Positions 8,263 to 16,502 of a stretch of DNA of 64,000 nt are shown piece by piece. The translations under genes and the position numbers were made by a program. Under the pieces are notes generated by a model, which worked only from the letters and a program-made list of their open reading frames with translations, searched no databases and was not told the DNA's origin. This DNA comes from Nitrososphaerota archaeon (GTDB lineage Archaea; Thermoproteota; Nitrososphaeria; Nitrososphaerales; Gagatemarchaeaceae): NCBI GenBank assembly GCA_027887005.1, contig JAPCJI010000003.1:1-64000 (forward strand), in the 5' to 3' direction. The first letter of the stretch is position 1; every line of letters begins with the position of its first letter.

Positions 8263-8539
8263 TTCCTATACCGAACATGATCATCGCCAGCCAGAACCCT
8301 ACGAAGAGAGCGACCAGGGCGTAGCTGCTGCCCAAGTTCAAGACCGTCAGACTTCCAGCGATGACGGTCGCGACGATCAGATTAGAGACCCCCCAAATCA
8401 AATTCGTCCGCGGCGACTACCTCTGCCCGAAGGGGCTTCTGAAGACCTTCCCAGCGGCGCCAAAGACAAAATGAGGGACGCCGTTTCCAAAGAGGAACCC
8501 TGTCACGAGGTACGAGATTGGGAAAGACAGGAGTACCAA
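8237..8539 (-). pseudogene. Small membrane protein gene with one in-frame TAG
   Basis: On the minus strand a frame of 101 codons runs from a TTG at 8539 to a TAG at 8239-8237 and is interrupted only by a TAG at 8419-8417 (codon 41). Both sides read well: the first part gives FGNGVPHFVFGAAGK and FRSPFGQR, the second SPRTNLIWGVSNL followed by two hydrophobic helices ending in KRFLNEP. The pattern (two or three helices, GNGVPHFV, SPF, N..WG..N) looks like a conserved small membrane protein family. A single substitution of a Gln, Lys or Trp codon, a sequence error, or recent loss of function would explain it. It follows xdhC with no gap. Confidence 0.65.
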
Positions 8540-8540
8540 A

Positions 8541-9395
8541 CTATGCGCCCAGGGGCTTTCGTTCTAGGCCGCCCTTCTGGGGGAGCTTCCTCCCGTGTCT
8601 CGTTGCAACTACATCTGCAATAATGCTGAGGGCGATCTCTGCCGAGGTGATGCCTCCCAGGTCAGCTCCAGCTGGAGCCCTGATTGATCCGATGAATTCT
8701 TCACTCACCCCTCTCTTCCTCAAGCCTTCGATGTCCTCCTGGGCCCGCATCCTGCTCGCGACCAGGCCGACGTACCTCGGCCGGAACTTGGAAAGCGCCA
8801 CCAGGACCTCTTGGTCCCGCTCCCCCTTGGTCAGAACTATCACCGAATCCGCTTCGCCCACTCCGAGCTCCGAAAGATCGTAGTCGCTCCGGCTGATCAG
8901 CTCGTCCGGCTCTTCGGTCAGGAGGGGAGCATGGTCCACCACAATCACCTCGAAGTCCAAGGTCTTTCCCAGTTTCACGAGTTCATTCTCCACGTCGTCC
9001 TTCCCGCCCTGGCCGACGATGAAGAGTCTCTGTTGCGGCAGGTATGGCTCAACATAGACCTCCATCACCCCCCCGCAGTTGGTCTCTACGTGCACTTCGT
9101 CGTCAGTCTGACTCCTGATAGTCGCTTCGACCGCTTTTTCGACGCTCTCGAGGTACACCGTGATCACTTTCGGTGTGCCCGTACTTATGGCCGTCCTCAT
9201 CGCGTTCGCGATCGCAGACTCCGGGCACGCCCCTCCTAGGGACCCATACAGCGTCTCCCCGTCCTTTGAAATCAAGGCCTTGAATCCTGGCTTTCCGAGG
9301 CTTGACCCCTCAATCCTGACCACCGTCGCCAGGACGAAGGGTTCCCTATGTGATATCAGGCCGCTCAGCACCCTTGCGAACTCCCCCTGGTTCAA
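8541..9395 (-). CDS. xdhC: XdhC/CoxF family molybdenum hydroxylase maturation factor
   Basis: A 284-residue XdhC-family protein; members bind the molybdenum cofactor, help sulfurate it and insert it into xanthine-dehydrogenase-type enzymes. Seen here are the N-terminal domain with GSLGGACPE (usually GSVSGGCVE) and a CGG motif, a central Rossmann-like FIVGQGG, and the C-terminal IRAPAGADLGGITSAEIALSI, a recognised XdhC block. The TTG start at 9395 lies about 28 bases downstream of the TATA element at 9419-9428 on this strand. It is divergent from the MocA-like gene and presumably serves the enzyme at 29.8-33.6 kb. Confidence 0.85.
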   Translation of the reverse strand: MNQGEFARVLSGLISHREPFVLATVVRIEGSSLGKPGFKALISKDGETLYGSLGGACPESAIANAMRTAISTGTPKVITVYLESVEKAVEATIRSQTDDEVHVETNCGGVMEVYVEPYLPQQRLFIVGQGGKDDVENELVKLGKTLDFEVIVVDHAPLLTEEPDELISRSDYDLSELGVGEADSVIVLTKGERDQEVLVALSKFRPRYVGLVASRMRAQEDIEGLRKRGVSEEFIGSIRAPAGADLGGITSAEIALSIIADVVATRHGRKLPQKGGLERKPLGA

Positions 9396-9418
9396 GGAAG
9401 GGTTTTCTCCCTGTCTTG

Positions 9419-9428
9419 CTTATTTATC
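9419..9428. promoter_or_regulatory. Shared bidirectional TATA box (xdhC / MocA-like)
   Basis: CTTATTTATCC on the plus strand reads GGATAAATAAG on the minus strand, so both strands present a good TATA element. The xdhC start (9395, minus) is about 28 bases away and the MocA-like start (9458, plus) about 34 bases away. No other TATA-like sequence lies between the two genes. Confidence 0.6.
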
Positions 9429-9457
9429 CTTGGCCTCCCCTTGAGACGAATGAAGCA

Positions 9458-10048
9458 ATGATATCGGCGGTGGTACTCGGTGCGGGAAGTTCGACACGAT
9501 TCGGAGAGCCGAAACAGCTCCTGAAGGTTGGCAGTGAGACGATGCTGGAAACAATCGTCCGTCGCTTCCTCGAATCGCGGGTCGACGAAGTCGTCCTTGT
9601 CCTGGGGTTCCGCGCCGATGAGATCCTGAAGGATTCCAAGTTCGGCCGCGCACGGATTGTATTGAACCCCGCCTACGAGCAGGGCCTTGGATCCTCCCTT
9701 CGGGTGGGGATCGACGTTGTGGACCCCAGGGCTTCTGCCGCTGTCGTCGCCCTCGGCGACCAGCCCCTCGTCTCCGTAACCACGATAGATTCCATGCTCC
9801 AGAGATATTCCGAGACCAGGGGGCTCATAGTTGCACCCTACTTCCAGAGACGACGGGGGAACCCGGTTCTTTTCGACAGGAGGCTCTTTCCCGAACTCCG
9901 AAGAATCGGAGGAGACAGCGGGGCGAAGGGGCTGATCGAGCGCATGCAGAAAGAAGTCGTGAAGGTCCAGGTGGACGACATCGGTGTTGTGGCGGACGTC
10001 GACACAAAGGAAGACCTCCTCCGCCTCAGAGACAGGTTCGAAAAGTGA
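9458..10048 (+). CDS. MocA/MobA-like molybdenum cofactor nucleotidyltransferase
   Basis: A 196-residue nucleotidyltransferase of the MobA/MocA type, which joins molybdopterin to CMP or GMP to form dinucleotide cofactors. The N-terminal nucleotide loop GAGSSTRFGEPKQLL, the metal motif GDQPLV and the later GGDSGAKG are present. The frame is open further upstream, but the ATG at 9458 directly before ISAVVLGAG and its TATA spacing support this start. Pairing with xdhC is typical of the cytidylyltransferase that serves xanthine dehydrogenase family enzymes; the nucleotide (CTP or GTP) cannot be read. Confidence 0.85.
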   Translation: MISAVVLGAGSSTRFGEPKQLLKVGSETMLETIVRRFLESRVDEVVLVLGFRADEILKDSKFGRARIVLNPAYEQGLGSSLRVGIDVVDPRASAAVVALGDQPLVSVTTIDSMLQRYSETRGLIVAPYFQRRRGNPVLFDRRLFPELRRIGGDSGAKGLIERMQKEVVKVQVDDIGVVADVDTKEDLLRLRDRFEK

Positions 10049-10051
10049 CGC

Positions 10052-11332
10052 CTATCCTTCCTCGAGGAATCCTCCCTTGAGATAGGAGAATCCCGGCAGA
10101 AGCCTGACCTCCACATCAGCTCCTGCACGGAGGCTGACAGTGCGCTCAGGGACTAGCACAAAGCCGTTGGACTCAACAAGGATGCTCATCGACTCCGTGT
10201 CCCTGACCATGGGCTTCGCCACGAACACCTTCCCCCTTCTCCTGAGGCTGACGTACATGACCTTCGTGAAGTGCTGAAACCTCTTCCTGGCCTTCCATCC
10301 GGTCTCCAGCCTGGCGACAACGCTCGGTTCTCTGGCCCTTCTACTCCCGGCCAGTCTTGAAATCAAGGGAAGTGCTAGCAGGACGAACGCGTTCATGGCA
10401 CCCTGGACTGGTCCTGGGAGCATGACCACAGGTTTGCCTCTGGCCTCTGCTAATCCTGCGACCCTCCCTCTGTCCATTCCGATCCCGTGGATCATCTCCT
10501 CTCCCTTAGCCACGCGCCGCAGCGCCTTCTCCACGAGGTCCCTTTCGCCCACCGAGGTCCCTCCAAGAGTCAGCACCAGGTCGGAATTCCTGAGGGCAAG
10601 TTCCAGAGCAGATGCAATCCTGCCAACATCGTCAGGAACAATCCCGAAGACCACCGGCTCCCCGCCGTTTTCCCTTATCAGGTTCTCGAAGATCGGCGTA
10701 TGGCTTTCCCTCACCCTCGAGGGGTCGTCGGGACCGAAGGCGGAGACCAGCTCACTCCCCGTCGCGATCAGTGCGACCCGAGGCCTCGCCCATACAGCGA
10801 TCGTCTTCACTCCCAGTAGAGCCAGGAGGCCAATCTCTTGAGCCCTAATTGTTCTCCCGCGTCTCACCAGGATGTCTCCCTTCCTGACATCCGACCCGGC
10901 CTCGAAGCAGTGGTTGCCACGCCTACTCTTGGCAGTGAAGATGACTCTGCTTCCGACCATCTTGACCTCCTCTACGGGGACCACCGTGTCAGCGCCGAGT
11001 GGAAGCAGGCCCCCGGTGACCACGCTCGCCGTCTGACCGGACGAAACTCTGATCGCCCTCCTGTGACCTGTGCCCCTGGTTGGCTTCAGACTGAGGGCTT
11101 TGGGCGTGCGAGGCGAGGCTCCTCTGAGGTCTGAAGCCAGGGCCGCGTAACCATCCATGTGCGAACGCGTCCGATCGGGGACATCCGAAGGCGACGACAC
11201 ATCATCCGCTGCGACCCTGCCGTATGCATCCTTGACTCCTATTTCCTCCCTTCTGGACCGGTCCCGAGAGAGCCGCTCGACGGTTTCCAGGGCCCGGCCC
11301 AATGGCACGTAATCCCTGAACCCACGCACCAA
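10052..11332 (-). CDS. moeA: Molybdopterin molybdotransferase MoeA
   Basis: A 426-residue MoeA, which inserts molybdate into adenylylated molybdopterin. The N-terminal SHMDGYA motif, the central GGTSVGERD (a form of the MoeA GGVSVGDYD motif), LPGPVQGAMNAF and the C-terminal beta domain are visible. The start is a TTG at 11332, 29 bases from the shared TATA near 11361. It is convergent with the MocA-like gene, with only 3 bases between the stops. Confidence 0.93.
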   Translation of the reverse strand: MVRGFRDYVPLGRALETVERLSRDRSRREEIGVKDAYGRVAADDVSSPSDVPDRTRSHMDGYAALASDLRGASPRTPKALSLKPTRGTGHRRAIRVSSGQTASVVTGGLLPLGADTVVPVEEVKMVGSRVIFTAKSRRGNHCFEAGSDVRKGDILVRRGRTIRAQEIGLLALLGVKTIAVWARPRVALIATGSELVSAFGPDDPSRVRESHTPIFENLIRENGGEPVVFGIVPDDVGRIASALELALRNSDLVLTLGGTSVGERDLVEKALRRVAKGEEMIHGIGMDRGRVAGLAEARGKPVVMLPGPVQGAMNAFVLLALPLISRLAGSRRAREPSVVARLETGWKARKRFQHFTKVMYVSLRRRGKVFVAKPMVRDTESMSILVESNGFVLVPERTVSLRAGADVEVRLLPGFSYLKGGFLEEG

Positions 11333-11356
11333 GTTGAATCCATTCCCTCTTGTTTC

Positions 11357-11366
11357 ATTATATCCT
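11357..11366. promoter_or_regulatory. Shared bidirectional TATA box (moeA / osmC)
   Basis: The plus strand reads ATTATATCC and the minus strand GGATATAAT. It lies 29 bases from the moeA start on one side and about 48 bases from the preferred OsmC start (11410) on the other. It is the only TATA-like element between the two genes. Confidence 0.55.
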
Positions 11367-11409
11367 TTCTCGAATGGGCGGAGAACGTCCTGACGACCCT
11401 CAGAAACGG

Positions 11410-11976
11410 ATGGAATCGACTTCGGCCGGTGAAATCCTAAATAGAATCGGCCTAGCCGAACGGACGTTGACAGCGGACGAGCGCCTTATTGATACGATAA
11501 AGGAGCACGTGAGGAAGCGCCACGAGGCCTCCGACAAGGAATTCCTCTTCGGGGCCGAGCGCGTCGATCTCAGGCGGGTCGACCATCTGAAGATGGAGGC
11601 CCGAAAGCGAGACTTCGTGTTTATCGTCGACGAGCCGGCAGAGAGAGGCGGCACCGACCAGGGGCCGAACCCGCTGGCCTATTTCTTGGCTGGGGCAGCA
11701 TCCTGCCTGATGAACCAGTATTCCACTGCGGCGATTGCAAAGGGAATCTCCCTCGATGACTTGCAGATGACTGCCCGCGGCCATTTCGACAGGAGAATCG
11801 GAGGTGCGTTTGACGAGATGATCTACGACGTCAGGGTATCCAGCAATGCTCCAAGGGATGCAATCGTGGAGCTTGCGAAAGAGGCCCAGGACATGTGCTA
11901 CGCTCACAACACTCTCCGGAAGGCCGGCCTCACCCTGAAAACTAACCTCTATCTCAACGGGGACCTTCTGGACTAG
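11410..11976 (+). CDS. OsmC-family peroxiredoxin/hydrolase
   Basis: An OsmC/Ohr-fold protein of about 188 residues; the family reduces organic peroxides with two cysteines. The first conserved cysteine is in GAASCLMNQY, the second in MCYAHNTLRKAG, at the expected spacing. In-frame ATGs lie at 11374 and 11410; only 11410 is far enough from the TATA near 11361 to be on the transcript with a short leader, so it is preferred. It is divergent from moeA; a link to the molybdenum genes is not evident beyond the shared promoter. Confidence 0.8.
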   Translation: MESTSAGEILNRIGLAERTLTADERLIDTIKEHVRKRHEASDKEFLFGAERVDLRRVDHLKMEARKRDFVFIVDEPAERGGTDQGPNPLAYFLAGAASCLMNQYSTAAIAKGISLDDLQMTARGHFDRRIGGAFDEMIYDVRVSSNAPRDAIVELAKEAQDMCYAHNTLRKAGLTLKTNLYLNGDLLD

Positions 11977-11982
11977 CGCCGA

Positions 11983-13233
11983 TCAGAGGTAGAGCTTGCG
12001 CTCCGCCTTGGTCTCAGCGACGAGCTTCCCTCGGTGTATGACCGCCAGTCTTGCCGGCTGCATCCTGAGGGCTTCATGGACTGAGGTCGAATCCAGAAGC
12101 ACAAGGTCCGCCTCATCCCCCACCTGCATCCCGTACCCGGATAGGCGCATCCCCTTCGCCGGATTGGTGGTTATCATGTCGTAGGCCTTTTCGAGGTCTT
12201 CTGGGGTGCTCAGCTGCGCCGCGTGGGCCATAATCAGAGCCAGCTCCAGCATGTCTCCTCTGCCGAACGGGTAGTAGGGGTCGTCGATGTCGTCCTGACC
12301 GATGGCTACATTGACGCCTCCCTCAAGGAACTCCCGGACTCTCGTAACTCCTCTTCTCACCGGATGTTCGTCAGTCCTACCGTACATGAAGAGGCTGACG
12401 TGCGAATTCTCAACAACGGTTGCTCCTGCTTCCTTCGCCAGTCCAACGACCCGCCTCGCGTAGGCCGCGTCCGGCGAGTCCAGGGCTCCCCTGCAGTGCG
12501 AGGCCGCCACCCGTCCCTTGAAGCCCTCCCTGATCGTCTTCGAAAGCAGGTATTCTATGTTCTTCGAACCTGGGTCGGATGTGTCGTCTATCAGCGCATG
12601 TACATCCTTGCCGTGCCGCTTCGCCAGGTCGAATACGAAGTCAGTGTGATGCTCCGATGCCTCTCTTGTGCTCTCGTACCAGGGGATTCCCCCGACCACG
12701 TCCGCTCCGAGTTCGAGGGCCTGCTCGAGCAGCTCCTCGGTCCCTGCATCTCTAAGGATTCCCTCCTGTGGAAAGGCCACGACCTGCAGGTCGATCGCCT
12801 CTTTGAATGTGGCCTTGACTCGGAGCAGGCTCTTCACTGCTAGGAGCCCTCCGACCGTATCCACGTCTGCAAACGCCCTTACTGCGGTTGTGCCGGCTAG
12901 GATTGATGACTTCACCGCTTCACTGGCCCTGGAGACTATGTCGTCCTGTGTGAATCTCTCCTTGACCCTCGTCGCCCTGGGAATCACGTCAGGAGACCCC
13001 ACGTTCGGCCCAGCTCCGACGTCGGCCCAGGCCCCTGTCAGGCACTTGTCCAGGTGACAGTGGATGTTCACGTACCCCGGGGTCAGAAGCCTTCCGTTAG
13101 CGGGCAGTTCGAGCTCGGCCGAACCGGAAACCCTCTCCTGCACCTCAGAAATCTTTCCGTTCTCGATCCCCACGTCCCAGCGCCCCTTCCTGCCCCTCAC
13201 CGCTGCCTGCCGGACAATGATGTCCAACGCCAC
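11983..13233 (-). CDS. Cytosine-deaminase-like amidohydrolase (altered active site)
   Basis: A 416-residue amidohydrolase clearly built like bacterial cytosine deaminase CodA: IDLQVVAFPQEGIL, EALELGADVVGGIP, RRGVTRVREFLEGGVNVAIGQDDIDDPYYPFG and the closing DEADLVLLDS all have close CodA counterparts. Metal residues are retained as His58 and His60 in HCHLDK, His212, His246 and the QDD aspartate. However, the block that reads HCDE in E. coli CodA, where the glutamate shuttles protons, is HALI here, so the catalytic Glu is replaced by Ile215. The enzyme is therefore unlikely to be a standard cytosine deaminase; a different N-heterocycle or amide substrate is probable. Start is GTG 13233 or TTG 13227. 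Confidence 0.8.
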   Translation of the reverse strand: MALDIIVRQAAVRGRKGRWDVGIENGKISEVQERVSGSAELELPANGRLLTPGYVNIHCHLDKCLTGAWADVGAGPNVGSPDVIPRATRVKERFTQDDIVSRASEAVKSSILAGTTAVRAFADVDTVGGLLAVKSLLRVKATFKEAIDLQVVAFPQEGILRDAGTEELLEQALELGADVVGGIPWYESTREASEHHTDFVFDLAKRHGKDVHALIDDTSDPGSKNIEYLLSKTIREGFKGRVAASHCRGALDSPDAAYARRVVGLAKEAGATVVENSHVSLFMYGRTDEHPVRRGVTRVREFLEGGVNVAIGQDDIDDPYYPFGRGDMLELALIMAHAAQLSTPEDLEKAYDMITTNPAKGMRLSGYGMQVGDEADLVLLDSTSVHEALRMQPARLAVIHRGKLVAETKAERKLYL

Positions 13234-13253
13234 ATCCTCTTCCCCCCGAGCAG

Positions 13254-14363
13254 TTATCTGTCTTGGCTCGAGTTAGGAGGCGCCGCCCTCGAGGCCCTCC
13301 GGGCGAGGATCACAGCCACTACTACCCCCACGGCCAGGAGCAAGACAAGCAATGCGTCAGAAACAACCCCGGTCGTCCCACTTTGGGTCAGAGGGAAGAC
13401 ATCTATCTGGTGATAGACCGTGACATAGAGCTCCTGTGTATCCTGGTTCACCGCAAGTTCGTAGGCATCTGAACTCACGCTGAATCTCCCCCTGACCGTA
13501 TCCCCGGCGCCATCGACCTGAACGATGGTCGTTCCCGGTCCTGTCAGGACATAGACGCGGTCTGCCTTCTGGTCCAGTGCAATGGCAAGAGTGGAGTTGG
13601 AGGCCAGGGGTGCCACTGTCACACTCCCCAAGAAGCGGTTGGTCGAGGTATCGACGACGTCTATCGAGTTGATTCCCGTGGTGGAATAGAGCTTCCCCGT
13701 GTTCGAGTTCAAAACGATCTGCGCCGGATAGGAAAGGGCGGGAAGCTCTATGGTCGTCACCGGGGCTAGTCCATCGGCCCTCAATACCGATATCGAATCA
13801 GAAAGGTAGTCGGCGACATAGAGCTCTCCGCTTTTCTGGTCAAGCGCCATTCCCTCGGCCCCGTTCCCCACCGTGGCGCTCGCAAGGATCCTCCCCGACA
13901 GGGGGTCGACCTCGAAGACCTTGTTCAGGCCGTTGGAAACGAAGAGACTCCGGGAAGCGCTGTCGTATAGGACATAGAAGACCTGCACTCCTAGGAAGAT
14001 GTTCCTTGCGAACTCCTGGGTCCTCCCGTCGAAGACCTCGATCGAGTTGTACCCTGCCACGTATACGTCTCCGCTCGATTCGTCGATTGTCATTTCTCCC
14101 GACGTGACATTCAAGGGGAGCACCCTCTCCACCAGGTGGGTCGAGACGTTGACTATCCCGAAAGAGTAGCCGGTCGGAGGGTAGATCCCCGACATGCCGT
14201 CGACGTAGAGAATCCCTCTGGCGGGGTCGACCGTCATCGAACGGGGCCAGGAACGGCCGTAGTCGATGGTGGAATCTGCTTTCTGGCCCGAGGCGGTAGC
14301 AGCCGATAGCAGGAGGACAAGGAGAAGCAATAGGGCTGCAGACTTCAAGGCCAGCCTCCCCAC
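13254..14363 (-). CDS. Secreted/anchored YVTN-type beta-propeller protein
   Basis: A 369-residue protein with an N-terminal signal peptide (ALLLLLVLLLSAATASG), then a series of roughly 42-residue repeats with the pattern GxLYVxxxxSxxIxVxD typical of YVTN/NHL beta-propellers, then a C-terminal membrane helix (DALLVLLLAVGVVVAVIL) followed by arginines. It should sit on the outside of the cell membrane, held by the C-terminal helix. Propellers of this kind bind proteins or sugars; no catalytic residues are evident. It overlaps no neighbour and has its own GTG start. Confidence 0.75.
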   Translation of the reverse strand: MGRLALKSAALLLLLVLLLSAATASGQKADSTIDYGRSWPRSMTVDPARGILYVDGMSGIYPPTGYSFGIVNVSTHLVERVLPLNVTSGEMTIDESSGDVYVAGYNSIEVFDGRTQEFARNIFLGVQVFYVLYDSASRSLFVSNGLNKVFEVDPLSGRILASATVGNGAEGMALDQKSGELYVADYLSDSISVLRADGLAPVTTIELPALSYPAQIVLNSNTGKLYSTTGINSIDVVDTSTNRFLGSVTVAPLASNSTLAIALDQKADRVYVLTGPGTTIVQVDGAGDTVRGRFSVSSDAYELAVNQDTQELYVTVYHQIDVFPLTQSGTTGVVSDALLVLLLAVGVVVAVILARRASRAAPPNSSQDR

Positions 14364-14414
14364 CCCAGACTAGCGCCCTAAACCTTCTGCCCAGGTCAGA
14401 CCTGCACGCACGAC

Positions 14415-14432
14415 TCCCAGGCGCCACTGGGA
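14415..14432. repeat. Short inverted repeat upstream of the mutase
   Basis: TCCCAG and CTGGGA form a perfect 6-base inverted repeat around the spacer GCGCCA, in the gap between two divergent genes. The TATA-like AAGTTTAACAA of the mutase lies about 20 bases further on. It could be an operator or chance. Confidence 0.25.
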
Positions 14433-14505
14433 CCCCGAATCGGTAAGGAACCAAGTTTAACAATGCGACCCTGAGTTTGGCAAGATAGAGGCGGCAGCGC
14501 TCAAA

Positions 14506-16080
14506 ATGGACTCTTCGGAGCACAAGACCCTGTCGGGCATCGAGGTCTCGCCCGTCTACACAGCGGACGAGGGCCCGCCCATGGAAGAAGTTCCAGGCGA
14601 GTTCCCCTACACCAGGGGCATCCATCCCGAAATGTACCGGAAGAGGCTCTGGACGATGAGGGAGTACTCCGGCTTTGGTACCTCGTCGGAGACGAACAAG
14701 CGTCTCCGATACATGCTCGGCCAAGGTCAGACGGGCCTGAGCCTGGCCTTCGACCTTCCAACTCAGCTCGGTTTTGACTCAGACAACCCGCGCGCCCTTG
14801 GTGAGATAGGGAGGGTCGGAGTGGCGGTGAGCCTGCTGGACGACATGCGGGAGATTTTCGCTGGGGTAGACCTGGGGAAGGTGAGCACTTCCATGACGAT
14901 TAACGCCACTGCTCCTGTCCTCTTCTCGATGTACGTGGCGATAGCGGAGGAATCTGGCGTGCCCAAGAACGAAATTAGGGGAACCGTCCAGAACGACATA
15001 CTGAAGGAGTATCTGGCCCGGAACACCTACATCTACCCGCCAGCCTTCTCGTTGTCGCTCGCCATAGACTTGGTGGAGTTCTCGGTGAAGAACTATCCGA
15101 AGTGGCATCCCATCAGCATAAGCGGCTACCACATCCGGGAAGCTGGTTCCACCGCGGTCCAGGAGCTCGCCTTCACCTTCGCTGACGCCATGACCTACAC
15201 CCGTGCAGCTCTGGAGAGAGGACTGGACTTCGACCAGTTCGCACCACACCTCTCGTTCTTCTTCGCATGCAACAACGACTTCATGGAAGAAGTCGCGAAG
15301 TTCCGGGCGGCAAGGCGAATCTGGGCAAAGATAGCGCGGCAGGATTTCGGGGCGAAGGACGAGGAATCTATGAAACTCAGGTTCCACACACAGACGGCGG
15401 GCGAAACTCTCACAGCCCAGGACCCCATCAACAACGTCGTGAGGATCTCGATACAAGCTCTCGCCGCCGTGCTGGGCGGAACCCAATCACTCCACACCAA
15501 CTCAATGGACGAGGCCCTTTCGCTCCCCTCAGAGGAATCTGCCAGACTGGCCCTCAGGACCCAACAGCTCATCGCCCACGAATCGGGTGTGACGCTGACC
15601 ACGGACCCGCTCGGCGGCTCCTACTACCTCGAGTACCTGACAGACAAGCTCGAGAAACTGGCGTTCGAAGAGATAAGGAGAATCGAGAAGATCGGAGGGA
15701 TGTTGAAGGCCATCGAGAGCGGATACGTCAAGCGGGAGATCGTAAATGCGGCCTATGACAAGCAGCTCCAGATTGAAAGTAAACGGCGGATTGTCGTCGG
15801 CGTCAACGCTTTCCAGCCCGCCCGTAGGGGGCGTACCAAGGTCCAGCTCCTTCCCGAAAGGATCCAAGAGCAGAGGACGCGGAAGCTGAAGAGGCTGAAG
15901 AAGACCAGGGACGGTGGAACAGTCCAGGAGAAACTCGAGCGCCTGAAGAGTTCAGCCCAGGAGGGCGAGAACCTCCTTCCCGCTGTCGCTGAGGCGGTGC
16001 GGGCCAGGTGCACCGTAGGCGAGATCAGCGACGCCCTGCGATTGGTCTACGGCGTCTACAAGGCGTCCGCGGCCTTCTAG
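14506..16080 (+). CDS. mcmA1: Methylmalonyl-CoA mutase, large (catalytic) subunit
   Basis: A 524-residue TIM-barrel subunit of a coenzyme B12-dependent acyl-CoA mutase, which interconverts (R)-methylmalonyl-CoA and succinyl-CoA. The N-terminus has TRGIHPEMY and TMREYSGFGT, and the body has TISGYH-type SISGYHIREAG and SLHTNSMDEAL. Tyr54 and Ala81 hold the positions that are Ile and Asp in 2-hydroxyisobutyryl-CoA mutases, which favours methylmalonyl-CoA. The B12-binding domain is absent, as in archaeal split mutases, and the small subunit is not in the window. It is followed 10 bases later by the epimerase, so the two act in sequence in propionyl-CoA metabolism. Confidence 0.92.
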   Translation: MDSSEHKTLSGIEVSPVYTADEGPPMEEVPGEFPYTRGIHPEMYRKRLWTMREYSGFGTSSETNKRLRYMLGQGQTGLSLAFDLPTQLGFDSDNPRALGEIGRVGVAVSLLDDMREIFAGVDLGKVSTSMTINATAPVLFSMYVAIAEESGVPKNEIRGTVQNDILKEYLARNTYIYPPAFSLSLAIDLVEFSVKNYPKWHPISISGYHIREAGSTAVQELAFTFADAMTYTRAALERGLDFDQFAPHLSFFFACNNDFMEEVAKFRAARRIWAKIARQDFGAKDEESMKLRFHTQTAGETLTAQDPINNVVRISIQALAAVLGGTQSLHTNSMDEALSLPSEESARLALRTQQLIAHESGVTLTTDPLGGSYYLEYLTDKLEKLAFEEIRRIEKIGGMLKAIESGYVKREIVNAAYDKQLQIESKRRIVVGVNAFQPARRGRTKVQLLPERIQEQRTRKLKRLKKTRDGGTVQEKLERLKSSAQEGENLLPAVAEAVRARCTVGEISDALRLVYGVYKASAAF

Positions 16081-16090
16081 GTGGTCCGGT

Positions 16091-16492
16091 TTGAAGTTCG
16101 ATCATGTTGCCGTTGCGGTCAAGAGCATCGACGAGACACTCGCCATTTACCAAAGGATGGGGGACTTCGAAGTCAGGAGGACAGAGGTGGCAGGTCAGAA
16201 GGTGAAGATCGCCATCCTGAAGGCCGGGAGCGTTAGCCTTGAGCTCCTTGAGCCCCTCAGCGATGAAAGCAGCGTGGCGAAGTTCCTAAGGGAAAAGGGA
16301 GAGGGGCTGCATCATGTGGCTTACTCGGTCGAGGACATCGAAGCCAGCATGAAGGAACTGGCAGCGAAGGGGTTCCGCTTCCTCTACGAAAAGCCGGCGG
16401 ACGGAAAGTTCGGCAGCAAGATCAACTTCATGCACCCTAGGGACAGCGGACACGTCCTGGTCGAGCTGACGCAGAACAGCGCGGACGAATGA
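16091..16492 (+). CDS. mce: Methylmalonyl-CoA epimerase
   Basis: A 133-residue two-module VOC-fold protein matching methylmalonyl-CoA epimerase, which converts the (S) to the (R) isomer used by the mutase. Metal ligands are visible as the His in FDHVAVAV, the His in GLHHVAYSV and the Glu in VLVELTQ; ISLELLEP-like SVSLELLEP is also typical. The TTG start at 16091 is 10 bases after the mutase stop, and the pair forms an operon. Confidence 0.93.
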   Translation: MKFDHVAVAVKSIDETLAIYQRMGDFEVRRTEVAGQKVKIAILKAGSVSLELLEPLSDESSVAKFLREKGEGLHHVAYSVEDIEASMKELAAKGFRFLYEKPADGKFGSKINFMHPRDSGHVLVELTQNSADE

Positions 16493-16502
16493 GACGAACC
16501 GT

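Noticed and set aside
8417-8419. TAG read as pyrrolysine
   Set aside because: Nothing in the window (no pylS, no methylamine methyltransferase) supports it, and the gene type is not one that uses pyrrolysine. A mutation or error is simpler.
14506-16080. 2-hydroxyisobutyryl-CoA mutase
   Set aside because: The two diagnostic positions are Tyr54 and Ala81, as in methylmalonyl-CoA mutase, not Ile and Asp; the epimerase neighbour also supports methylmalonyl-CoA.
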